A stretch of DNA of 7,061 nt from assembly GCA_026647385.1 (NCBI GenBank), contig JAPKGY010000147.1, forward strand, positions 1 through 7,061, read 5' to 3'. A model generated the notes under the pieces. It was given only the letters and a program-made list of their open reading frames with translations. It had not been told where the DNA came from and did not search any database. Every line of letters begins with the position of its first letter. The first letter of the stretch is position 1. The DNA comes from Phycisphaerae bacterium (GTDB taxonomy: Bacteria; Planctomycetota; Phycisphaerae; UBA1845; PWPN01). Below, piece by piece: positions 1 through 5,987 of this stretch. The position numbers were made by a program, and so were the translations under genes.

Positions 1-12
1 TAACGAGTTCGC

Positions 13-33
13 CCGCGAGATAAAACCTCGCGG
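13..33. repeat. Perfect 7-bp hairpin with A-rich loop
   Basis: CCGCGAG at 13-19 is the exact reverse complement of CTCGCGG at 27-33, separated by the 7-base loop ATAAAAC. The stem is very G/C-rich and should be stable as RNA from either strand. No run of T follows it, so it is not a textbook intrinsic terminator. Confidence 0.45.
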
Positions 34-122
34 TGACGGTAAAGTGATACTGCTATCCGGGAGGTATGGTCCATCTCGTTTCGGATAACCAGGGATTTCC
101 AAGCTCGCTGCTCATTGCGGGG

Positions 123-139
123 CGAAGCGGTCCGCTTCG
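123..139 (-). terminator. Possible terminator-like hairpin after deacetylase gene
   Basis: CGAAGCGG (123-130) and CCGCTTCG (132-139) are exact reverse complements around a single base, giving a 6-bp stem with a 5-base loop as RNA. It sits 33 bp beyond the stop codon of the minus-strand deacetylase gene. C-runs flank it on the minus strand and there is no U-tract, so Rho-independent termination is doubtful. It may instead be a 3'-end stabilising hairpin. Confidence 0.25.
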
Positions 140-171
140 GGGCGTCACCCGCGGAATGGTGCACGGACCCG

Positions 172-1698
172 TCACTGCCGGATGGCCGGCTTGAGGGTCC
201 ACGCCTGGAGGCGGGCAACGTCGAGGATCCTGGCGAGGCTCAAGTTGGGCTTGTGGATCGACCAGGTGAAGGGGGTGACCGGTTTTTCAGCGACGTGCCT
301 TTCGGTCAGGACGGCCCGGTTTTTGCCCAGTCTCACGCCCTCTGGCGGGCGGCTGTGATGCTCCGCATAGTGGCACCATGCAGCCGCCAACCCGCCCAGG
401 AAGTCAGCGGGCGCCACGTAATCCGCGCCGATGAAAACCCGCGGCGGTACGCGGTTGTGGGCGCGCAGGTAATCGCGCACATCCACGACGGCATCGCGGA
501 AAGCCTCCCAGGTAATCGTTCTCCCACCCTGCACATCTTGGCCGGGCGGCGAGTCGGGGCCCAGGATGCCTCCAGCCTTCAGCGGGAAGGCGGTCGGCCC
601 GCCTTCGGCCAGGTTGCCCACCGCCGCGGTCAGCAACTCGAACTGATCGGCCGGCGATACGGACCTGCCGTTCATGATCTGAAAGTCCACGCCGGTGGCC
701 CGATCGTCCGCGAGCGTCCTGGCCAGTTGCAGGAGTTCCGGTTCCGTGACGCCTTCGGTGCGGAGGCGATCGGCATAGATGGCGGGCAGCTCGCCGGCGG
801 TGACGAATTGCACGCCGAGCGATCGGATGTGATCGATGTATTCCGCGAATTGGGCGAACGCCCGCTCGGTTTCCTCCGCCGGCCTTTGCGGCGGAGCTTT
901 CCATTGCTCGCGGGGCGGATTGGCCCCGTGGCGAAAATTCGTGGCGTCCCAGAACTGCCGGTGGACCCAGTCGCAGGGGTGATAGCCGATGCTGATCAGG
1001 CCGCCGCCTTCGCCGCGGAGACGCTCGACGATTTGCGAGACCTTCGCCTTGGCCGGTTCGAGGGCGGCCGGATCGTGGAGGGCCATGTCCGTGTAGTATT
1101 CGCCCATCTCGTAGACGTTCAGCACGTTGGCTGCCCAGAACGGCTTGTCCTGCAATCCGATATGCGTGCCGATTTCCGCGCACACCGGGCCGACGCCGAT
1201 TTGATCGAGAGCCACGACCGCCTGGCTGGCCCAGGAAGCTCCCGGCTGGCAGTAGCAAGTCAGCGTCTTCAGGCCGAAGACCCGTCGCACGTCGTCGGCT
1301 CCTCGCTTCTCGCGGCGAACGAACTCGGCCACGCCGTCCAGCAGGCCGCAATCCGCCAGGTACTCCGAGACGGTGGGATGAACCGAATGGAGGTTGGTGT
1401 GATAACCGATGTCATGTTTGCGCAAGGCGGCGATGACGTCGGTTCGCCCGCGCCGCTGGAGGGTGCGGGCTTTCTCGCCCACGACTCGGAAGGTGGCGCG
1501 GATTCCTTTTTCCGTGAGCATCTCAGCGAGTCGCCTGGCGGCGTCGTCCGAGGCTGGGAGAAGGTAATCCTCGGTGTCGAACGACAAGAAAACGTCAACC
1601 CGAGGCGTTTTTTCGGCTGCCTGCAGGGGACCGGCATTCGTTACCGCCATCCCTGCGGTCGCCGCCGCCAGAAGAACAATCATCCGCAATCGGCCCAT
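172..1698 (-). CDS. Secreted polysaccharide deacetylase-like protein with duplicated C-terminal motif
   Basis: The predicted protein has 508 residues. The ATG at 1698 is chosen because it begins a clear signal peptide (basic MGRLR, a hydrophobic run, and likely cleavage near residues 27-28 at LQAAEK) and because AGGGG lies 7 bp upstream. The reading frame stays open to a TTG at 1815, but that would overlap the preceding gene and bury the signal peptide. The N-terminal domain looks like a NodB-type metal-dependent carbohydrate deacetylase: FDTEDY at 40-45 matches the Asp motif, HTNLH at 100-104 matches the H-S/T-x-x-H metal motif, CQPGASW at 150-156 resembles the third motif, and GYHPCDW at 238-244 supplies a late His. 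It should act in the periplasm or at the cell surface, removing N- or O-acetyl groups. The family is usually about 200-300 residues, so residues from about 330 on are extra. They contain two similar segments (VSPAD near 347-351 and VAPAD near 428-432). It lies 46 bp after the acetyltransferase gene and is probably co-transcribed. The substrate is unknown. Confidence 0.83.
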   Translation of the reverse strand: MGRLRMIVLLAAATAGMAVTNAGPLQAAEKTPRVDVFLSFDTEDYLLPASDDAARRLAEMLTEKGIRATFRVVGEKARTLQRRGRTDVIAALRKHDIGYHTNLHSVHPTVSEYLADCGLLDGVAEFVRREKRGADDVRRVFGLKTLTCYCQPGASWASQAVVALDQIGVGPVCAEIGTHIGLQDKPFWAANVLNVYEMGEYYTDMALHDPAALEPAKAKVSQIVERLRGEGGGLISIGYHPCDWVHRQFWDATNFRHGANPPREQWKAPPQRPAEETERAFAQFAEYIDHIRSLGVQFVTAGELPAIYADRLRTEGVTEPELLQLARTLADDRATGVDFQIMNGRSVSPADQFELLTAAVGNLAEGGPTAFPLKAGGILGPDSPPGQDVQGGRTITWEAFRDAVVDVRDYLRAHNRVPPRVFIGADYVAPADFLGGLAAAWCHYAEHHSRPPEGVRLGKNRAVLTERHVAEKPVTPFTWSIHKPNLSLARILDVARLQAWTLKPAIRQ

Positions 1699-1703
1699 GA
1701 GTG

Positions 1704-1710
1704 CACCCCT
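1704..1710 (-). promoter_or_regulatory. Ribosome binding site deciding the deacetylase start
   Basis: On the minus strand the sequence reads AGGGGTG, with the AGGGG core 7 bases before the ATG at 1698. It lies in the 46-bp gap after the acetyltransferase stop codon and favours this ATG over the upstream TTG at 1815. Confidence 0.5.
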
Positions 1711-1744
1711 ATTCACCAAGCGACCTCGCCTGGCGTTGTGTGGG

Positions 1745-2857
1745 CTATATCCTGATGAACGTCCTGTTGCGACGCATATACCAGAGCAGGATCCATAAGG
1801 CTGCGAACGCGACAAATGCGTGAAGAAACGCGCCCCACGCGCCGAGCCGCGGATTCAGGCTGCCGACCAGATAATCGGCGACCGTCCTGAAGTTGGCGAT
1901 TCGCCAGAGCATATAGGCGGTGATGGCGTTGACCCCGATGACGATGAAGGGGAACGCCCACGCCCGCCATTCCAGCACGTCGATCACCAGGTAGAACACC
2001 GCCAGGAGCAGGAAGCTCAGACCGCCCGACCACAGCACCATGGGGCTGTTCCACATGTGCTTGTTGATTGGGAACCATTGCCCCCAGATTCCCCCGGCGG
2101 CGAGCAGGCCGACGCCGATGGCGATCAGCAACGCGACCTTCCGCCCGCCGGATTGCCGCGAACGAAGCAGATGCCCGCTCATCACGCCGAGCAGCACGGT
2201 TGCGGTAAAGCCCAGGCTGGGCAGGATCCAGACGTAGTCGCCGCGGCGGAAATGGCCGAGCAGTTGCTCCTCGAGCCACAGCGCGAGGTTGGCCTTGGGC
2301 TCGATCACGACCGCGCCGTGGCCCGGAACCGGCACGAAATTCAGGATCGCCCAGTAGGTCACCAGCAATACCGCGATCGTCGCCGCCTGCCAGGCGGTCC
2401 GCAGGTTGAGCATCGCGATGGCGGCCAGCGCGTAGCCGACCGCGATCGCCTGCAGGGTGTTGCTGAACAGGAGAAGCTGGTTCCAGTCGTATTTGCACAA
2501 GTTACCCTGATAGATCATGCCGAGAAACCAGAGGATGACGACGCGGCGAGCGATCTTCAGGTAGATCCCCCGCCTGCTTTGGCCCCGTGCGATGCGCTGG
2601 CCAAACGAGAACGGCATCGCCGACCCGACCACAAACAGGAACAGCGGCATGATGAGGTCTTCGGCGGAGAATCCGTTCCACGGCTTGTGCTCGAATTGCC
2701 GGAGGAGCCACTCGGGAAGCGGATCCACGAAAAGCCTGAGCAAGGCCAGGAACAAGGGCGTTCCGCCGATGATCCAGAACATGTCGAAGCCGCGTAAAGC
2801 GTCGACGGACAGGACTCGGCCCGCGCTCGACGTCGTTGTGTCCGTTGGAGTACTCAA
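1745..2857 (-). CDS. NagX/HGSNAT-like transmembrane acetyltransferase (DUF5009/DUF1624-type)
   Basis: This is a 370-residue polytopic membrane protein with about ten hydrophobic segments. Family marks are LSVDALRGFDMF (16-27) at the first helix, HKPWNGFSAEDL (57-68) followed by a PLFLFVVGSA helix, and INKHMWNSPMVLWSGG (264-279). In human heparan-alpha-glucosaminide N-acetyltransferase the equivalent loop (H-x-x-W-N-G) carries the His that accepts acetyl from cytosolic acetyl-CoA, so His57 is the likely catalytic residue. The expected role is transfer of acetyl across the inner membrane to an amino-sugar or other glycan; the bacterial substrate is unknown. The start is TTG at 2857: no in-frame ATG precedes the conserved first helix, and only a weak GGAAAAGAG purine stretch lies upstream. 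Length fits bacterial members, which lack the lumenal N-terminal region of the animal enzyme. The deacetylase gene follows after 46 bp, suggesting one operon. A candidate promoter with an operator-like dyad lies about 90 bp upstream. Confidence 0.88.
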   Translation of the reverse strand: MSTPTDTTTSSAGRVLSVDALRGFDMFWIIGGTPLFLALLRLFVDPLPEWLLRQFEHKPWNGFSAEDLIMPLFLFVVGSAMPFSFGQRIARGQSRRGIYLKIARRVVILWFLGMIYQGNLCKYDWNQLLLFSNTLQAIAVGYALAAIAMLNLRTAWQAATIAVLLVTYWAILNFVPVPGHGAVVIEPKANLALWLEEQLLGHFRRGDYVWILPSLGFTATVLLGVMSGHLLRSRQSGGRKVALLIAIGVGLLAAGGIWGQWFPINKHMWNSPMVLWSGGLSFLLLAVFYLVIDVLEWRAWAFPFIVIGVNAITAYMLWRIANFRTVADYLVGSLNPRLGAWGAFLHAFVAFAALWILLWYMRRNRTFIRI

Positions 2858-2947
2858 GAATGGGACTCTTTTCCGGCGAGAATTCCGACTGGATTGCCCC
2901 TCCCGCTCCGACTTTACGTCCGAGACGGCCCGCCCAGTGCCCCGTCC

Positions 2948-2976
2948 AACGTAGGGGTTAGCCCGGGCTGAGTCAA
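2948..2976 (-). promoter_or_regulatory. Candidate promoter of the acetyltransferase-deacetylase unit
   Basis: Reading on the minus strand, TTGACT (2976-2971) matches the -35 consensus at five of six positions. It is followed by exactly 17 bp and then TACGTT (2953-2948), a weaker -10 that keeps the TA and final T. Transcription would begin near 2941, leaving a leader of about 85 nt before the TTG start at 2857. The spacer contains the perfect palindrome AGCCCGGGCT (2960-2969), with GGGTT/AACCC arms around it. Confidence 0.38.
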
Positions 2977-2979
2977 CCC
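2955..2979. repeat. Operator-like dyad inside the candidate promoter
   Basis: AGCCCGGGCT at 2960-2969 is a perfect 10-bp palindrome lying between the -35 and -10 elements. GGGTT (2955-2959) and AACCC (2975-2979) form a second, slightly offset pair of arms around it. This placement is typical of a repressor or MerR-type activator site, but no regulator is identified. Confidence 0.35.
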
Positions 2980-3059
2980 GACCGCCCGCGCGAGCCGTGG
3001 AAACAGACCCGTCCGAGCAGCCACGAGAATAACAGGCCCCTCGCGTGCAAGCCCGGCTC

Positions 3060-4343
3060 TCAATCCGCGTCGTTGGATTCGCGGTGCCGGTGGATGCCGA
3101 GCTGAACGTGCTCGTGCGGGAAGAGCAGGTCGAGCGTCCAGTCGATGGCGATCTTGGTCTTGCGGGCCAAGCCGGGCATTTTCATGAGATAGACCGATCT
3201 CCACAGAAACCACGCAGGGAATCCAGCCAGCTTCCATCCCTGGATTTTGGCGACGCCCGCGTGATGTCCCAGCGCTGCAAGCGACCCTTTCGTGACGATA
3301 TCGCAGGGAGACGCGGACCGGCCGGCGAGAACCGCCGCGATGTTTCCGGCCAGCCGGTATGCCTGTTGGACCGCGTGCTGGGCGGTTGGCGGATAAGGTT
3401 TGCCTTGAGGATCCGGGATGGCCGCGCAGTCGCCGATCGCCCAGACGTTCGGGTAGCCCCGAACGCGCAGGTCGCGATCGCAGAGGATTTGCCCTCTGGG
3501 GCTGGTCGGCAGTCCAAGCCTTCGAGCAAGCGGGTTGGGCTCCACGCCCGCGCACCAGATCAACGTATGCGCTTCGAGCTGTTCGCCGGTGGACAGGGTC
3601 ACCCTGCCCGGCTGCACTTCGGTGACCGTGGTCCTCAGCCGGATGTCCATCCCCCGTTTGCGCATGTGGTGCATCGTGTATTCGGACAGATCCGGATCGA
3701 GGACGCCGGCCAGTCGATCGGCGTGATCGACGACCGTGATCGAGCAATCCCGCGGGTCCAGGTTTCGGTATTCGCGACAGGCGCTCTTGACGAAAGCGTC
3801 GAGTTCGCCGGCCACCTCGATTCCGGTGAGGTTGCCTCCGACGACGACAAAATGCAGCAACCCGCGGCGCCGGCGGGGGTCGTCGATCGCGTCAGCCCAT
3901 TCGAGGAGCCGGATGGCCCGATCGCGCAGAGCGACGGCGTCGCCGAGCGTTTTGAGCTGGTAACCGTTTTCGCGCAGGCCCGGGACGTCAAGCCACCGCG
4001 TCACGCTGCCCACGGCCAGTACGAGGTGATCGTAATGGGCCTCCCCGGCGAAATCGCTGCCGGTCAGCCGATAGCGGACGGCTTGCCGTTCGACGTCGAT
4101 CGCATCCACTTCGCCCATGCGGAAGGTCGCTTGTCGAAGGAAGGAGCGAATCGGCACGACGGCGTGTCGAGGTTCGAGGTTGCCGGTTCCCGCCTCCATG
4201 AGCAGCGGATAGAAGGCAAAGTAGTTGTTGCGGTCCAGCAGCAGAATGCTCGCGGAGTCGCGGGGCAAGTGTCGCTCCAGGCTCTGCGCGCAGTAAGCTC
4301 CGCCGAATCCGCCGCCGATGATGATGATTCGGGATGGGCCCAT
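3060..4343 (-). CDS. Type II NADH dehydrogenase (NDH-2) family flavoprotein
   Basis: This 427-residue protein has the two-dinucleotide-fold layout of NDH-2, a single-subunit, non-proton-pumping NADH:quinone oxidoreductase bound to the inner face of the membrane. The FAD site is GGGFGG at 10-15. The NADH fold begins at VVVGGNLTGIEVAGEL (166-181), and an Asp (D206) ends its second strand, as expected for NADH rather than NADPH. AIGDCA (302-307) contacts FAD, and PTAQHAVQQ (319-327) fits the AQxAxQ quinone-site motif. The C-terminal stretch IAIDWTLDLLFP (398-409) resembles the amphipathic membrane-binding helix of the family. The oddity is Asn171, where the central Gly of the GxGxxG NADH motif is expected. 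The start is ATG at 4343, with AGAGG five bases upstream. It is divergent from the BaiN-like gene and separated by 202 bp from the acetyltransferase gene, so it is probably a separate unit. A quinone- or sulfide-type relative with altered cofactor use is possible. Confidence 0.88.
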   Translation of the reverse strand: MGPSRIIIIGGGFGGAYCAQSLERHLPRDSASILLLDRNNYFAFYPLLMEAGTGNLEPRHAVVPIRSFLRQATFRMGEVDAIDVERQAVRYRLTGSDFAGEAHYDHLVLAVGSVTRWLDVPGLRENGYQLKTLGDAVALRDRAIRLLEWADAIDDPRRRRGLLHFVVVGGNLTGIEVAGELDAFVKSACREYRNLDPRDCSITVVDHADRLAGVLDPDLSEYTMHHMRKRGMDIRLRTTVTEVQPGRVTLSTGEQLEAHTLIWCAGVEPNPLARRLGLPTSPRGQILCDRDLRVRGYPNVWAIGDCAAIPDPQGKPYPPTAQHAVQQAYRLAGNIAAVLAGRSASPCDIVTKGSLAALGHHAGVAKIQGWKLAGFPAWFLWRSVYLMKMPGLARKTKIAIDWTLDLLFPHEHVQLGIHRHRESNDAD

Positions 4344-4440
4344 CGCTGCCTCTGCGTCCTGCTGGGACGCCGAACCGGCCCGTCCGGGGATGTCTGCGGC
4401 CTCCGGCGCGCGCCAGAGGGGACGGTCCTTCCGCCCGGGG

Positions 4441-4469
4441 TTTATATCGCTTCTCGTCCGCCGTGGCTA
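4441..4469 (-). promoter_or_regulatory. Candidate promoter for the NADH dehydrogenase gene
   Basis: On the minus strand, TAGCCA (4469-4464, four of six matches to TTGACA) is followed by 17 bp and TATAAA (4446-4441, five of six matches to TATAAT). Transcription would start near 4433, about 90 nt before the ATG at 4343. One arm of a 12-bp inverted repeat begins 2 bp upstream of the -35 element. Confidence 0.35.
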
Positions 4470-4470
4470 A

Positions 4471-4534
4471 TGCCGTTTTCGGTAAGCCAGGCTCGCCCGG
4501 CCTTCGTGGTGCAGGCATCTCGCCGAAAACGGCA
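4471..4534. repeat. Perfect 12-bp inverted repeat in the divergent intergenic region
   Basis: TGCCGTTTTCGG (4471-4482) and CCGAAAACGGCA (4523-4534) are exact reverse complements 40 bp apart. The A/T-rich core (TTTTC/GAAAA) stands out from its G/C-rich surroundings. It lies between two divergent genes, so it is not in a terminator position for either neighbour. It could be a paired operator, the stem of a small RNA, or the ends of a small palindromic repeat element. The intervening bases show no open gene. Confidence 0.6.
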
Positions 4535-4568
4535 CTCACTCAGGAGCGGAGGGGTCAGCCGAGCGTCT

Positions 4569-4596
4569 TTGATCCCCCCGACCGCCGCGTTATCTT
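4569..4596 (+). promoter_or_regulatory. Candidate promoter for the BaiN-like flavoprotein gene
   Basis: TTGATC (4569-4574, four of six matches) and TATCTT (4591-4596, four of six matches) are 16 bp apart. Transcription would begin around 4603, which is the annotated ATG itself. The mRNA would then be either leaderless or translated from the GTG at 4627, which has GGTGA (4615-4619) 7 bases before it. Confidence 0.3.
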
Positions 4597-4602
4597 CGTG
4601 GC

Positions 4603-5898
4603 ATGTGTGCCCCCGGTGACGAAAGTGTGAGTTTGCCCGCGGGTGAGCCCTCGGCCGACGTGGCCATCGTCGGCGCCGGGGCCGCGGGTCTGGCTGCCGC
4701 CGTTTTCGCCGCTCGACGGATGCCCGGGCGTACGATCGTTCTGCTCGACGGCGCCCGCCGCCCCGGGGCCAAGATTCTGGTCGCCGGCGGCGGTCGATGC
4801 AACGTCACGAACCGCTCGGTCACCGCCGACGATTTCAACGGCACCAGTCCGCACGTCATCCGGCGAGTCCTGGCGGCCTGGCCGGTGGAGCAAACCGTCG
4901 CTTTCTTCCGGGAGATCGGCGTCGATCTGCACGAGGAGGAGGACGGCAAGCTTTTCCCCGACACCCACCGCGCCCGCACCGTCCTGGACGCCTTACTGGG
5001 TGCGGTGGCGGAGTCCGGCGTTCGGCTGCTCGCCGGCCATCGAGTCTCGGCCGTCGAGCGTTGCGGGGACGGTTTCCGGCTGTCAGCCGGCGAGGCGCGC
5101 GTGACTGCCCGGTGTGTGCTCCTCGCAACCGGCGGCCTGTCGCTGCCCAAGACCGGCAGCGACGGCAAGGGCTACGAGTTCGCTCGACGGCTGGGCCACT
5201 CGCTCGTCGAGCCCGTTCCGGCCCTGGTGCCGCTCATACTGAACGGCGATTTCCATCGCGGTCTGTCGGGCATCGCGCAGGACGTCGAGTTGACGGTGCA
5301 TGTTGAAGGCAGCCGACCGATCCGTCTGCGCGGCCCGATGTTGTGGACGCATTTCGGGGCGAGCGGCCCGGTCATCCTCAACGCTTCGCGTCACTGGCAT
5401 CGTGCTCGATTGACTGGCCAGGCTGTTCGGCTGAGCGTGAGCTACCGGCCAGGCGAGGATTTCGCCGCGATCGAACGCCGATGGCTCGAAACGATCAGCG
5501 CCAGACCCAAGGTGCTCTTGCACAATGCGCTGGCGGAATGGTTTGCCGATCGATTCGCCCAGGCGATCCTCGCCCGGCTCGGCATCGAAGGCCGCACGCC
5601 GCTGGCTCACCTGGCCCGCGAGGATCGCCGCCGCCTGCTGAATGGTCTGCTCGACTGGCCTTTGCCGGTGATCGACAGCCGGGGCTTTGCTCATGCCGAA
5701 GTCACCGCCGGCGGCGTGCCCCTGACCGAGATCGAGCCCGCCACGTTCATGTCTCGCAGATGCCCCGGTCTGTTCCTGGCAGGTGAGATCCTCGACGTTG
5801 ATGGCCGGATCGGCGGGTTCAATTTCCAGTGGGCCTGGTCCAGCGCGTTTGTCGCGGCGGCGGGGATCGCCCGGTGGTTTGAGAGCGGCGCCGGCTAG
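4603..5898 (+). CDS. BaiN/HI0933-family FAD-dependent oxidoreductase
   Basis: This 431-residue flavoprotein belongs to the HI0933-like family (TIGR00275; also called BaiN/RdsA or aminoacetone-oxidase-like). The sequence shows the FAD motif VGAGAAG (23-29), the family signature KILVAGGGRCNVTN (57-70), an ATGG FAD contact (175-178), THFGASGP (249-256) in the inserted domain, and a C-terminal FAD-binding block running from PGLFLAGEILDVDG (388-401) through GGFNFQWAWSS (404-414). Length is normal (about 400-420). Members are cytoplasmic and mostly of unknown substrate; a bile-acid role is known only in gut clostridia and should not be assumed here. The first ATG (4603) has no clear ribosome site. 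An in-frame GTG at 4627 has GGTGA at good spacing and would give a 423-residue protein still containing the whole FAD domain. The gene is divergent from the NADH dehydrogenase gene and is followed after 89 bp by the DUF192 gene, which seems to have its own promoter. Confidence 0.92.
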   Translation: MCAPGDESVSLPAGEPSADVAIVGAGAAGLAAAVFAARRMPGRTIVLLDGARRPGAKILVAGGGRCNVTNRSVTADDFNGTSPHVIRRVLAAWPVEQTVAFFREIGVDLHEEEDGKLFPDTHRARTVLDALLGAVAESGVRLLAGHRVSAVERCGDGFRLSAGEARVTARCVLLATGGLSLPKTGSDGKGYEFARRLGHSLVEPVPALVPLILNGDFHRGLSGIAQDVELTVHVEGSRPIRLRGPMLWTHFGASGPVILNASRHWHRARLTGQAVRLSVSYRPGEDFAAIERRWLETISARPKVLLHNALAEWFADRFAQAILARLGIEGRTPLAHLAREDRRRLLNGLLDWPLPVIDSRGFAHAEVTAGGVPLTEIEPATFMSRRCPGLFLAGEILDVDGRIGGFNFQWAWSSAFVAAAGIARWFESGAG

Positions 5899-5907
5899 GC
5901 GTATACT
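5879..5907 (+). promoter_or_regulatory. Sigma70-like promoter of the DUF192 gene
   Basis: TTGAGA (5879-5884) and TATACT (5902-5907) each match the consensus at five of six positions, with exactly 17 bp between them. The -35 element lies within the last codons of the BaiN-like gene and the -10 just past its stop. Transcription from about 5914 would give a leader of about 75 nt before the ATG at 5988. It is the best promoter match in the window. Confidence 0.55.
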
Positions 5908-5974
5908 CCCGATGGCTTTCCCCTCTTGGCACGGATCGAAGCTCATGTGGCTGCGATTCGAAAGGGATTATTCC

Positions 5975-5979
5975 AGGAG
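5975..5979 (+). promoter_or_regulatory. Ribosome binding site for the DUF192 gene
   Basis: AGGAG lies 8 bases before the ATG at 5988 and supports that start. A second in-frame ATG at 6027 also has a purine-rich site (GAGGGAG, 6018-6024), so translation could begin at either. Confidence 0.5.
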
Positions 5980-5987
5980 CAACGTGG

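Larger units (their letters stand above)
1..171. other. Non-coding segment with three short inverted repeats
   Basis: No gene is supported here. Three perfect dyads are visible: CCGCGAG/CTCGCGG (13-19 and 27-33, 7-nt loop), TATCCG/CGGATA (54-59 and 82-87), and CGAAGCGG/CCGCTTCG (123-130 and 132-139). The deacetylase gene ends at 172 on the minus strand, so its transcript would run into this segment. The third dyad lies about 33 bp past its stop and could help end transcription, but no T-tract follows any dyad on either strand. One plus-strand frame is open from 2 to 88, but its third codon positions are only about half G/C, unlike the genes in this window. The segment is therefore treated as intergenic. 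Confidence 0.5.

Noticed and set aside
2..88. Open frame at the left edge that might be the end of an upstream gene
   Set aside because: It is only 28 codons, with about 50% G/C at third positions against a much higher value in the real genes, and has no recognisable motif. A partial gene cannot be excluded without more sequence.
115..1755. A 546-codon open frame on the plus strand opposite the deacetylase gene
   Set aside because: The minus-strand frame has a signal peptide and catalytic motifs. The plus-strand translation shows no recognisable domain, and such antisense frames are common in G/C-biased genes.
1820..2797. A 325-codon plus-strand frame opposite the acetyltransferase
   Set aside because: Its translation is charged and low in hydrophobic structure with no family motif. 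The opposite strand encodes a clear ten-helix membrane protein.
4471..4534. Intrinsic terminator interpretation of the 12-bp inverted repeat
   Set aside because: Neither flanking gene is transcribed toward it, the loop is 40 bases, and no T-run follows either arm.
3045..4619. A 524-codon plus-strand frame opposite the NADH dehydrogenase
   Set aside because: No motif is visible, and it spans the intergenic region and inverted repeat. The minus-strand frame is an intact NDH-2.
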